Assembly: GCF_007748175.1 (NCBI RefSeq)
Contig: NZ_CP037422.1
Location: forward strand, 6,092,334 to 6,156,333
Source of the DNA: Gimesia aquarii
GTDB lineage: Bacteria > Planctomycetota > Planctomycetia > Planctomycetales > Planctomycetaceae
Reading direction: 5' to 3'
DNA: 64,000 nucleotides
The notes beneath the pieces were generated by a model that searched no databases, was not told the origin of the DNA, and worked only from the letters and a program-made list of their open reading frames with translations. Positions 55,901 to 62,203 of the stretch are shown one piece after another (the stretch's first letter is position 1; the number at the start of each line of letters is the position of its first letter). The translations under genes were made by a program, and so were the position numbers.

Positions 55901-56755
55901 TCTTGGTTCCGGCACATCTGGTTCAGCACTGCTGGAACTGCTGTCACCATCTCCGCTGCCGCCACTACCACCGCTGCCGCCACTACCTCCACTGCCACCA
56001 CTTGCATCAGACTCAGATGATTCAGAACTGGATGAATCAGAACCAGCTGATTCAGAAGAGTCTCCTGAGCTCTGCGATGAGTCGGAGGTCGTGGATGCCA
56101 TGGATGTTGTAGAGGTTGATGATTCCGAGTTAGAAGACCCTGAATCGGTAGAAGCAGAGGAATCTCCCGGTCCGTCGGAGCTGGAAGAGTCAGATGAATC
56201 TGAAGTTGATGAGGCGGAAGAGTTTCCAGGTTCAGAAGAGGTAGAGGTGGAGCTTTCCGAACCAGAACCAGAACCAGAACCAACGGCTTCCATGCCAGCC
56301 ATCATGGCAAATTGGTCTGCGCTCAGCTCTGGTGCGATATAGAATCCGCTCTTCTCTAGAGTCAAAGGAGGAAACGTTACTTGGATTTCATCCGGCCAGC
56401 CTTCGATAATCGAGGGGTCTGCCGGAAAATCAGGACTTAGGTGTAATTTGATCGTATTGTATAATCCTTGTATTCCTAATGCGGTCCACTCAGGTCCTTG
56501 AATATCCCCTTCAAGACTGAACCAAACTTCAAAGGAACCATCTTTGTTTTGCGTGACAACGAAGACTGCCTTAGCCAGCCCATTCATGACAGGAAACGCG
56601 GATTCCCAAGTACAACTTTTGGATCGGCAATGAAGAAGCTCCAAATCGTAGTCGTCGTTGAACGGTAATAGGTTTCCTGTTGCGCCGTTTAGAGATACCT
56701 GAACAAAATCAGAAATATTCTTCTGCCATTCATTATTTGTAGGTTTAGAACTCAT
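49910..56755 (-). CDS. RHS-repeat protein with putative C-terminal HNH-like nuclease toxin
   Basis: Protein of 2281 residues. AAGGAA precedes the ATG. No classical signal peptide. A Ser/Gly-rich linker covers about 155-280. RHS/YD repeats run for some 1600 residues (YDNRTGGLIQL, YDAAGRTVKV, YNRQGQQIKQTD, FNYGSASSM), ending in the core signature RDPLGYFDSMDLYLYSGNNPIRFID near 2030. The variable 243-residue tip has a hydrophobic stretch, then a basic segment with GGETHHQNPLFG (H2166, H2167) and VKDHLAKHKWLN, an E/H-x-H-type pattern of His-Me finger (HNH) nucleases. RHS shells are released by proteolysis to deliver such tips. Delivery route unclear. Confidence 0.88.
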   Translation of the reverse strand: MSSKPTNNEWQKNISDFVQVSLNGATGNLLPFNDDYDLELLHCRSKSCTWESAFPVMNGLAKAVFVVTQNKDGSFEVWFSLEGDIQGPEWTALGIQGLYNTIKLHLSPDFPADPSIIEGWPDEIQVTFPPLTLEKSGFYIAPELSADQFAMMAGMEAVGSGSGSGSESSTSTSSEPGNSSASSTSDSSDSSSSDGPGDSSASTDSGSSNSESSTSTTSMASTTSDSSQSSGDSSESAGSDSSSSESSESDASGGSGGSGGSGGSGGSGDGDSSSSSAEPDVPEPRIEVAGCGDVSEDPIRYVDGQIQLQAVDVASRGFGQYWAHERNYSNQLERSVNLGNGYNWCLTYLPQIIKVTATKYALVGNMNNVVYFEEDPETGQFTTLNGNLEFLSYNDATETFFLLSTDGTRSRFHGLSDPGNYGKLEYSISPGGNQTTVVRAGSNFSVERSIAVGSETYTQYFNYLLYDTENGSAHKGLIKTCTLQVKDEAENLTTISKADYTYYDSTSDDGSLNDLKTVTISQWDTANINWVDQGTTYYRYYKLNETNGFEHGLKYVVLPGSYAQMVSDSIDPLTTPNTTIAQYADNYFEFDSSQRVVLERNKGGALTFTFSYSENSAISSSSSGGVSTFNPNYWVNKTVQTLPDSSQNILYFNGVGQTMLEVMKSGNDEWCRFKKYDANGRVILEAEPSAIVGYSEQYPDLLNYSGGKYQYLYDNSGLIHLFEYYSTTGTGAANGYPSFTKIQHGQNGTPINLTKIEYVSHSAGGNTIYLPLKEITYPDDSNQSTTITTSYSYTFHTGTLQIAQKTITLPIISVSQNGSGTANTRVEVYDTEGNLTWVKDELGFINKLTYDNRTGGLIQLIEDVDTTQQSDEPAGWVTPSGGGKNLITDYEIDDEGRVTQTLQPEHTIDLNGQATTIRTATWYVYKTNASEDEVWQANGYQSGPSNNYQYTLINPVTITKVDKYGNPLERIQATRSSTSGKLLPTDSFSQSSYVSWITRQYTGCCLLESDRVYHSIPTSGTGSSGTNYDQSNYGYDNMQRQNRSTSPGGTISFTVFDVRNNPEQVFVGTDDTGATQQDPTGGGAVGNNMVIISQNEYDDGADGGDNNLTKQTLYAASSDTRVTLFYYDWRDRLFDTKGEIGFYQRQYYDNLDREIKVERYNASALSNLLARSENKFDDLGRIYQSITYAVDPTTGTVGNSLVDNTWYDATGKVLKQLPAGSDLFTKFEYDGLGRQTATYTGYDLDETSYAEAGTVMGDTILEQTETDYDDANNVIESTTRMRYHDAPASQTGALQNPSIAPKARVSYLANYPDAIGRLVATADYGTNGGTALSRSATIPTRSDTVLITTTAFDSAGRVNQLIGPDGMETRNEYDAAGRTVKVIENYQATVSSSSSSSSGTNPSDDTNRTTLTTYTPDGSIATLTAENSVTGNQVTTYTYGTTLIDSEIASSTLLQKETYPDSVDGTDVVTYSYNRQGQQIKQTDQLGTIHEIDYDKLGRTAQDRVTTLGTSVDGAVRRIGLAYDSRGLNTEITSYDNANVGQGTIVNEVQFAYNNFEQAITGYQSHTGGVNVSTSPKVQYGFANGSANTIRPNSLTYPDGRVLTFNYGSASSMNDAASRVAAIVDDDLSATHLAEYSYLGLGSPVIADDSEPEVRFTLVGTAGGNDPDTGDIYRGLDRFGRIKDSLWYDYGATADKANIQYGYNRASNRTYRDNPLDTTNSFDEAYTYDGLQRLKETERGALNAQKTGIDTLKFAQSWSLDETGNWKGFQQDDTGNGTWDLQQARTSNKVNEITDITETAGSSWLTPAYSKAGNMTTIPQPVDPTTSFSATYDAWNRLVKITEGSNTVSEYEYDGRNYRIIQKSYTSGSLSETRHLYYTDSWQVVEERVDSETSPERQLVWGLRYIDDLVLRDRDTTGNGTLDERLYALQDGNWNVTAICDENGDIQERYAYDSYGSPTFLTPSFGSRSSSSFDWETLSSGYRWETATELLHVRNRVYHSVLGVWIQRDPLGYFDSMDLYLYSGNNPIRFIDSQGSDWLDTSANFAAGVGDSLTFGLTYGIRWTYSGNDGIKTSSTAYLAGEWVETSFEIGVTLGGASLKVAAKKSAQKIGSEAIQKGTTKAAKKAQAKGTSQAVESLGKDIIHQKSAKFKKKFREKKGVSGGETHHQNPLFGHKKGKGSKGDHSTRFPTGGLPDYLKNNLKNFKQLSVKDHLAKHKWLNTLEKSIINKLWLQSGATIPSRILARELRHQFTDSEQDEIQDLFDELSNDRQRENGSYDCKR
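55951..56003 (-). repeat. Tandem Gly-Gly-Ser coding repeat in the RHS linker
   Basis: A run of near-identical 9-bp units encodes about five GGS triplets in a row (residues near 255-270), within a longer Ser-rich linker of about 120 residues. It is a flexible spacer and a likely site of length variation. Confidence 0.85.
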
Positions 56756-57369
56756 ATTCTTCCTTGAATTTGAAATATGTTCTTATGTTTATTTTTATTT
56801 TGATTTTTGTTTAGTTTTAAATGAATATTAGAATCAATGAGCAATAAATATACTTATCTAAAGCATTTAATTAAATGGTTTTATGAATTTTATATATGTC
56901 TTTTTGAACATATTTTACATTGTATACTCTACTTTTATTAATCTATTATGATCTATATTTTTGATCAATACCATTATTTGATATTTAACCCATTGGATTT
57001 ACTCATATGATCACTGTGTACTGAGTTGATGGTAAATAACGACTTTTATCTCCAAGGTTTCGAAGACCAAATTAGATTAGACCAAACTTCGACGACGGTT
57101 CATCAAATCCTGTTTTCAAAGCCATTCACTTTCACTACGCTTTGATTTTGCTTTTGTACAATGATCATGCATTAGTGGGGGGGGAACGTCGGACCAACTA
57201 ACTAAAGGTTCGAGCTTCCAATGCCTTTTACAAATATGTTATTTGATTGCGTTACTTGGAATTGGTCTTCGTATATAGAAGTCTTGTTAATCACAACTTT
57301 TTTATTTCTCACAATCAACTAACGAACTACGACTCGACCCAGCCGGAGTTGAACTGGTAGTCTCTGGTC
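56756..57369. other. AT-rich region upstream of the RHS gene
   Basis: About 610 bp with no gene. It is AT-rich from 56,760 to 57,000 and must hold the RHS promoter. ACTAAAGGTTCGAG at 57,201-57,214 recurs at 57,574-57,587. Confidence 0.45.
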
Positions 57370-57480
57370 ATGTTATTATCTAAATGCGCCCAGGCGATTA
57401 CAGTCATCAATCTCAAAGGAGGCGTGGATAAAACGCATATTACTTGGCTGTTAGCAGGAAACTGTGAAGAGCCCTCGGTT
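57370..57480 (+). pseudogene. ParA ATPase N-terminal fragment, degenerate
   Basis: AITVINLKGGVDKTHITWLLAGNCEE is the start of a ParA/MinD-type ATPase: the deviant Walker A KGGVGKTT has become KGGVDKTH. After about 40 codons similarity is lost and the downstream frame has no ParA features. A relic of a partition gene, consistent with a former plasmid or integrative element. From 57,481 to about 57,777 nothing further is recognised. Confidence 0.7.
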
Positions 57481-57777
57481 CCGAAGACCGTAGTTACTTT
57501 CACAATGTTTTGCTTTTACTTTGATAACGCGCATCTGTGGGGAGATAAATGGGGGCAATCCTTGAGCAAACCGACTAAAGGTTCGAGAGTTCGAATGCTT
57601 CTCCAAAGTTCTAACCAGACAATCTATGGTATTTGAATAGGTCATTTGGAGGTAGTTTGAAATTTCATGTTCGCATATCGAATTTTTGTTTTTTAATCAG
57701 CCGCCCAGCGGGGTAAAACGAACGTATAACCGTTTTCACGTTGACCACGTACCGGCAATACACTCATAAGCAGAATT

Positions 57778-58118
57778 TTCCACCCACTACTGGCTTTAAT
57801 TGCTTCCGCTACCGATAATGAATTGGCTAAATATATCAAATATCTAAAACACGAGAATGCGATTTTGCGTTCAAGACGACCGAGGCAAATCCATACAACT
57901 TACGAAGAACGCCAAACCTTGTTGAAGTATGGAAAGGTTCTTGGTCGAGCGATTGAGGAGCTGAATTCGATTGTCAGCCCAGCAACATTTTCACGGTGGG
58001 TCCGCGAGATGGAAGGAAGGGCAGACCTAAACCAAAGAATCCTAAAAGCGGTAAACGGAAGCCTCAAGAGAGTCGTGAGTTAGTAATCAAGATCACCGGA
58101 TTTATGCGAAATTGTTGA
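57778..58118 (+). pseudogene. Integrase-core transposase fragment with frameshift
   Basis: The open frame reads LLALIASATDNELAKYIKYLKHENAILRSRRP, then RQTLLKYGKVLGRAIEELNSIVSPATFSRWVREMEGR, the N-terminal DNA-binding part of planctomycete integrase/transposases. Near 58,018 the sense switches to another frame: GRPKPKNPKSGKRKPQESRELVIKITGF continues the protein, and TGA follows at 58,116. The rve catalytic domain is missing. So the gene is both frameshifted and truncated. Confidence 0.8.
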
Positions 58119-58143
58119 ATCATCAAGGTCAGGATTATTTGAG

Positions 58144-59259
58144 CTATGCCTTGAGTCGCCTTCGGTGAATCAGAGCCATAATACCACAAAGTATACATGT
58201 GAATGCTAAGCCGATCAGACTGATTCTAATAAGAGATGAACGAAAGTCTCCCGTAGTTTCATTTCTGTTTGAATGTGATTCAAAGCGAGTTAACATTTCT
58301 ACCATTGAATCAAGATGTTCGACTCCCCCATTTTTGATTTGTATTGGTTCTTCTTTCTGTGGAAGATATAAAGTTCCCGGAGGTAGAGAAAGTTCCAACT
58401 GGTCATCAAAGGATTTATTAACTTCCACTTTCAAAATATCGACATTGCTTTGCCGTACAATTCGGTTTCTGCCCTCAGTTGTGCTCGCGGTAATATCGAA
58501 ATGAATCTCTTCAATTGATTTAGGGATCCAGACTCTTGGGATCACTTCAACTTGATTGCGGAGTCGTATTTCTTGCATGACTTGTCCGGTATCCGGAGAG
58601 ATGAATTTTCTGCGGATTAATCTGCAGTCATGTAAAACATCAAACCAAAGTTGATCCCGTTGGGGAAGCTCTAAAACATGACATTCCATTCCCTCGAAAT
58701 CTTCAACTCGCAGAGTGTACTTATCACTCATTGCAACTTCACGAAGAGTGAATGGAAAAGTTCCTTCAGGCCGGAACGAAGTCCAGCGTTTAATTGGCCA
58801 AATACCCGTTGCGTAATAGAAGAAACTTTCTTCCATTCGTCCCGGCAAGCGTTGCTGGTTTCTTAATGATGTCACTTCAATTGTTCGGTTGACACCATTA
58901 AATCGGTGAAATAAATCATCCTTCACAAAAGCTTGTTGCTGAAAAGGATCATCAGCCCAATGCAGTCTATCGTGACCGTGTGCGACAAACTGATACATAC
59001 GGTCAGGATATCGGGCTACACTCTCTTGGTAAACATAATAACCGGCTGGATAATTATTCGAATAATTTGAATCTTTGTAAGACACAGAAATACTTTTAAT
59101 AAGATTTTGAGATTCGAGGATCTGTTGTTTTAGTTCTGAGATTGTTAGCGCTGAATTTGGCTGTGATTCGGATTCATTGCTAGCCTCAATAGAATTCAAT
59201 AAACAACAAGTAATCAAAAACGATCTGAATAATATTGAAATGCAGTTAATTACGTTCAT
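58144..59259 (-). CDS. Exported, C-terminally anchored protein, possible LolA-like fold
   Basis: Protein of 371 residues. A signal peptide (about 1-26) is followed by LTISELKQQILESQNLIKSISVSYK, the usual opening of outer-membrane lipoprotein-sorting (LolA/LppX) folds. Mixed strands follow, with YTLRVEDFEGMECHVLEL, YPDRMYQFVAHG and RVWIPKSIEEIHFD. A C-terminal membrane anchor is at about 347-366 with RRRLK at the end. Its ATG overlaps the stop of the upstream gene by 4 bases. It shares layout with that gene but little sequence. Suggested role: binding a lipid-like or peptide ligand outside the membrane. Inferred. Confidence 0.6.
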   Translation of the reverse strand: MNVINCISILFRSFLITCCLLNSIEASNESESQPNSALTISELKQQILESQNLIKSISVSYKDSNYSNNYPAGYYVYQESVARYPDRMYQFVAHGHDRLHWADDPFQQQAFVKDDLFHRFNGVNRTIEVTSLRNQQRLPGRMEESFFYYATGIWPIKRWTSFRPEGTFPFTLREVAMSDKYTLRVEDFEGMECHVLELPQRDQLWFDVLHDCRLIRRKFISPDTGQVMQEIRLRNQVEVIPRVWIPKSIEEIHFDITASTTEGRNRIVRQSNVDILKVEVNKSFDDQLELSLPPGTLYLPQKEEPIQIKNGGVEHLDSMVEMLTRFESHSNRNETTGDFRSSLIRISLIGLAFTCILCGIMALIHRRRLKA

Positions 59260-60542
59260 AGTTTTCGTCTGTTTAGAAAAAAAACAATTGCCAAAACGAT
59301 AATCAGCAAAATATTGCCTCCGATCAAAATTTGACTGAATGGTCTCTTTTTATGGACATTGAAAAATGATTGTTGGCGCCAAGAGTCATTATCTTTTTTG
59401 GCTTTTTCAATTACACGTTTTAAGTCAGCTGGGTTTGACGGAATACGATATTGAACTTGCCCTTCTGGAAATGTACTAGATTCTGGAAGAGTACGATCAG
59501 CTATCATATCACCTGGTGTGTTATAATTCAGTGTAAAATATTCGTCGGGATAAGGGCCATAAGAAATGTCTTTAAGTTCATAAGTGATTTCTACAATGGG
59601 AGTGAATGAAACATATTCAGAATTTGTTTCCCAATTAAAATACTCGACGCGTATTTTTTCAGGTAAATAAAATGTTGTACCTTCGATATTAACACTTCCT
59701 TGATAGTGATACCTTCGAATGATCCTATCGGATGCATCGAACAATTCCCTCGACTCGACTGCATACTTGGAAGTATTGGAAAAATGTAATTTCTCCGTTA
59801 AAGATGAGTTCGAATCGTGAAAAACCAATTCTGTTTTTCCGTCCTGATTGTTCAAAAGAGTCAGCTTGTTGCTCTCTTGTGCATTTTGGGACCAACGGAC
59901 TGGCAAAGGAACTGGCTTTAAACCGACTTCCATAGGGGTTTCGGGAAAAAAATAACCGGCAAGTTTCAGGTAATCAGGCCAGATGAATTTGGCATGAGGG
60001 CTCTCGGTTTTGAGTTCATCCAATGTAGAAATCATTAGCATACAGATTGAATCTGGGACAATAGAATCTGGGACTTCTAATGTCCCTTCAAAGACCTTTT
60101 CCAGTTGGATGGCCACTTCTTGCTTAGTGACTGTTTGGATGAACTGTGTTTTATTTTGCGAGGGCGCTTTCCGAGACAGCACAGTTGGCTTTGTGGGAGT
60201 CATGGACGTTTTTGAGAGATCGTTAGTCATACCTGCGACGTTCTGCAAAGATTCAATTTGTCGAAAGCCACGCGCATAAGGGTGCTGATAACTATAGCGA
60301 GTGAATTGATAGAATCCAAATTCTTCTGAGTAAGCGGGAAATTTTACTTTCTCTTTAAATTCATCGGGAGGTATCAATAACTTTCGTTTTGTGCTCCATT
60401 CAACCGTAAGAGATGGTAATGAGGCGGAATCCGTTTCCAGACGCTGTAGAACGATATCCAATTCTGAAGAAAAAGCAACATTACCCCATACGTTAGAAAA
60501 TAAAAACAGCATTAACACGGTATAGGTACGCCTCAATTTCAT
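59256..60542 (-). CDS. Exported, C-terminally anchored protein, possible LolA-like fold
   Basis: Protein of 428 residues, with AAGGAAGG ahead of the ATG. Signal peptide about 1-25, opening DIVLQRLETDSASLPSLTVEWSTKR, then repeated strands (LVFHDSNSSLTEKLHFS, RRYHYQGSVNIEGTTFYLPEKIRVEYF), and a C-terminal anchor ILIGGNILLIIVLAIVFFLNRRKL. It lies 14 bp after the C39-like gene and overlaps the next gene by 4 bases, so it is part of one operon. No family confirmed; the architecture matches its downstream neighbour. Confidence 0.6.
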   Translation of the reverse strand: MKLRRTYTVLMLFLFSNVWGNVAFSSELDIVLQRLETDSASLPSLTVEWSTKRKLLIPPDEFKEKVKFPAYSEEFGFYQFTRYSYQHPYARGFRQIESLQNVAGMTNDLSKTSMTPTKPTVLSRKAPSQNKTQFIQTVTKQEVAIQLEKVFEGTLEVPDSIVPDSICMLMISTLDELKTESPHAKFIWPDYLKLAGYFFPETPMEVGLKPVPLPVRWSQNAQESNKLTLLNNQDGKTELVFHDSNSSLTEKLHFSNTSKYAVESRELFDASDRIIRRYHYQGSVNIEGTTFYLPEKIRVEYFNWETNSEYVSFTPIVEITYELKDISYGPYPDEYFTLNYNTPGDMIADRTLPESSTFPEGQVQYRIPSNPADLKRVIEKAKKDNDSWRQQSFFNVHKKRPFSQILIGGNILLIIVLAIVFFLNRRKL

Positions 60543-60556
60543 AGTGATACCTTCCT

Positions 60557-61744
60557 TTAATTCGCTATCTTTCGATGAACAACCGAAGAAATGGAAAAGA
60601 ACAGAACAATTCCAGCAACAAGACCTGCAAATGAATCATACAAAAGTCGCTGATTGTGATAGGCTGAACTCGATTCGACAACAGCGATTCCAGTCCATAT
60701 CTGACGAAATTCATCTTCAGTAAATTGTCTCATCGTCGCACTATTTCCATTTAGTGCCCATATGAAACCATCGCCGTGAGAAAACGTAATCACAAAGCTG
60801 CCTTCTGATTTTGCCCCTCCTTCTAGATAGCAAATCGTCGGCCCTCGATGAAATAGTTCTGATGGCGAGATGCGTTTCCCTTTTAGGGGATGCCCCAGAA
60901 GGCTGGAAATACGCATGATCGCAAGAAGTGAAGCTCCTTCCTTAGGTGAAGTAAGATCGTATATGTTTCTCCAGGTGACATCAGAGCCGGAATATTTAAG
61001 GTAAATATAAAGGCAATTGACAGCCCCCATACGAGAAGTACGAACGAGTTCATGATCTGGAATATCGTCAGAAACAGATTCAATATACGATGCGACACTT
61101 GTGTCGTCTGCATACGTGGGAATCGCAAAGATTGGATTCAAAAAAAACAGAAACGATGCGACAATCAACGGCTTTTTTCGGTATCGAGTGATGAGCGTAT
61201 AAAGAATGATAAAGTTCAATACTAAACACAATGTCAATATTCCTGTCAGTAAGCTGTTTCGCTCAGATCGAATCATGGCATAACCTGACCAGTAGTGCTT
61301 AAAATTTTCTATGGGAATCGTGATCTCTGTTCCTGTTGTTCCATCAATATATGTTACCATGTCATTGTTTACTTCAGAAACAAACACGTAATGCCCACTT
61401 GGAGAACTGACATTCCCATACGCAAAGTGAGCAATAAAGGGCGTTTCTAATTCTCCGACCAGCATTTTATCGGTCTTAATGATCCTTGATGGAATCCCAT
61501 GCCTTTCTGAGATCAGAGCTAGATCATATAGACTGATGCCGTTCTTATTGATACGGACTTCAGAAGAGATCATTTCATGCGTAATGTCGCATGAGTAATA
61601 TGTGAGGTAAAGATAGAGTACATTGGGCCCGCAGGAATTGATCTTCTTCCAGATAGGGGCTGGTTGTTCCTGCGGTGTCTCCTCTTGTAATCCACAGAAC
61701 ACAAGTATTATATAAAATAAATAAATACTCTGCGGAGTCATCAT
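60557..61744 (-). CDS. Membrane protein with two C39-peptidase-like domains, one inactive
   Basis: Protein of 395 residues. An N-terminal hydrophobic segment (about 5-20) is followed by domain I with NSCGPN (C38), SGHYVFVSEV (H118) and VTYIDGTTG (D134), the C39 Cys-His-Asp set. Two hydrophobic stretches follow: GILTLCLVLNFIILYTLI, and one resembling a second signal peptide ending AIPTYADD. Domain II repeats the fold (RMGAVNCLYIYLKYSG, EGSFVITFS, WALNGNS), but the Cys, His and Asp positions are Met, Ser and Asn. A C-terminal anchor ends the chain. No ABC ATPase or exporter is fused or nearby. It lies 94 bp after the double-glycine peptide gene, its likely substrate. Confidence 0.75.
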   Translation of the reverse strand: MMTPQSIYLFYIILVFCGLQEETPQEQPAPIWKKINSCGPNVLYLYLTYYSCDITHEMISSEVRINKNGISLYDLALISERHGIPSRIIKTDKMLVGELETPFIAHFAYGNVSSPSGHYVFVSEVNNDMVTYIDGTTGTEITIPIENFKHYWSGYAMIRSERNSLLTGILTLCLVLNFIILYTLITRYRKKPLIVASFLFFLNPIFAIPTYADDTSVASYIESVSDDIPDHELVRTSRMGAVNCLYIYLKYSGSDVTWRNIYDLTSPKEGASLLAIMRISSLLGHPLKGKRISPSELFHRGPTICYLEGGAKSEGSFVITFSHGDGFIWALNGNSATMRQFTEDEFRQIWTGIAVVESSSAYHNQRLLYDSFAGLVAGIVLFFSISSVVHRKIAN

Positions 61745-61838
61745 AAAAGAAATTCTCTAGAATACGGTAGCTTAAGTAGAAAGGCATGCCCCGAGAGTAT
61801 CGATTCGAGACATGCCGGACGTCCTGGAAAGGCTTCTA

Positions 61839-62165
61839 TCAGCTACCATTACATGTATTTCGTAAAGTACTGACAGCGTCGCAGGGAGTTGAGGAGTTTA
61901 AACAACACCATATTCCGTTAACATGATAGTCTCCATGTGGATTTTCCGTTGACCATCGCCAACACAAACGTCGATTACACGTGGTCTGGTTTGGCCTCTC
62001 GCATCTTTTAGACACCCAGTCATAGCAAGTGGCACCTCCAAGGATTGTCGCTGCTTCTGCCGCACTGACATCCTCACCGGTTATAGAACTCGATGAGACT
62101 TCGGTGAGTAAAACACCACTTCCGATCACAAATAACAACAGCAACAAAAATCTTTTGTAAAACAT
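61839..62165 (-). CDS. Cys-rich peptide precursor with export signal and double-glycine leader
   Basis: The start at 62,165 follows AAGGAG; an ATG 14 codons earlier overlaps the previous stop but has no such site. 108 residues: a hydrophobic signal (RFLLLLLFVIGSGVLL), then the leader VSAAEAATILGG. It matches the bacteriocin rule LSxxELxxIxGG in spacing (S-11, E-8, I-4, G-2, G-1). The mature part would be 64 residues with eight Cys (3, 11, 19, 24, 43, 44, 51, 61 counted after GG), including a CC pair, giving up to four disulfides. Combining a Sec-type signal with a GG leader is unusual. Confidence 0.72.
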   Translation of the reverse strand: MFYKRFLLLLLFVIGSGVLLTEVSSSSITGEDVSAAEAATILGGATCYDWVSKRCERPNQTTCNRRLCWRWSTENPHGDYHVNGIWCCLNSSTPCDAVSTLRNTCNGS

Positions 62166-62203
62166 GTCATCATACTCCTTTAGAAAAGAGGGAATGTGAA
62201 ACC

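Noticed and set aside
55784-56342. Plus-strand frame rich in Pro/Glu/Ser opposite the RHS linker
   Set aside because: It is the antisense of the Ser-rich repeat; low complexity keeps it open.
57370-57636. Intact 88-residue ParA-like protein
   Set aside because: Only about 40 residues resemble ParA, the Walker A is decayed and the remainder matches nothing.
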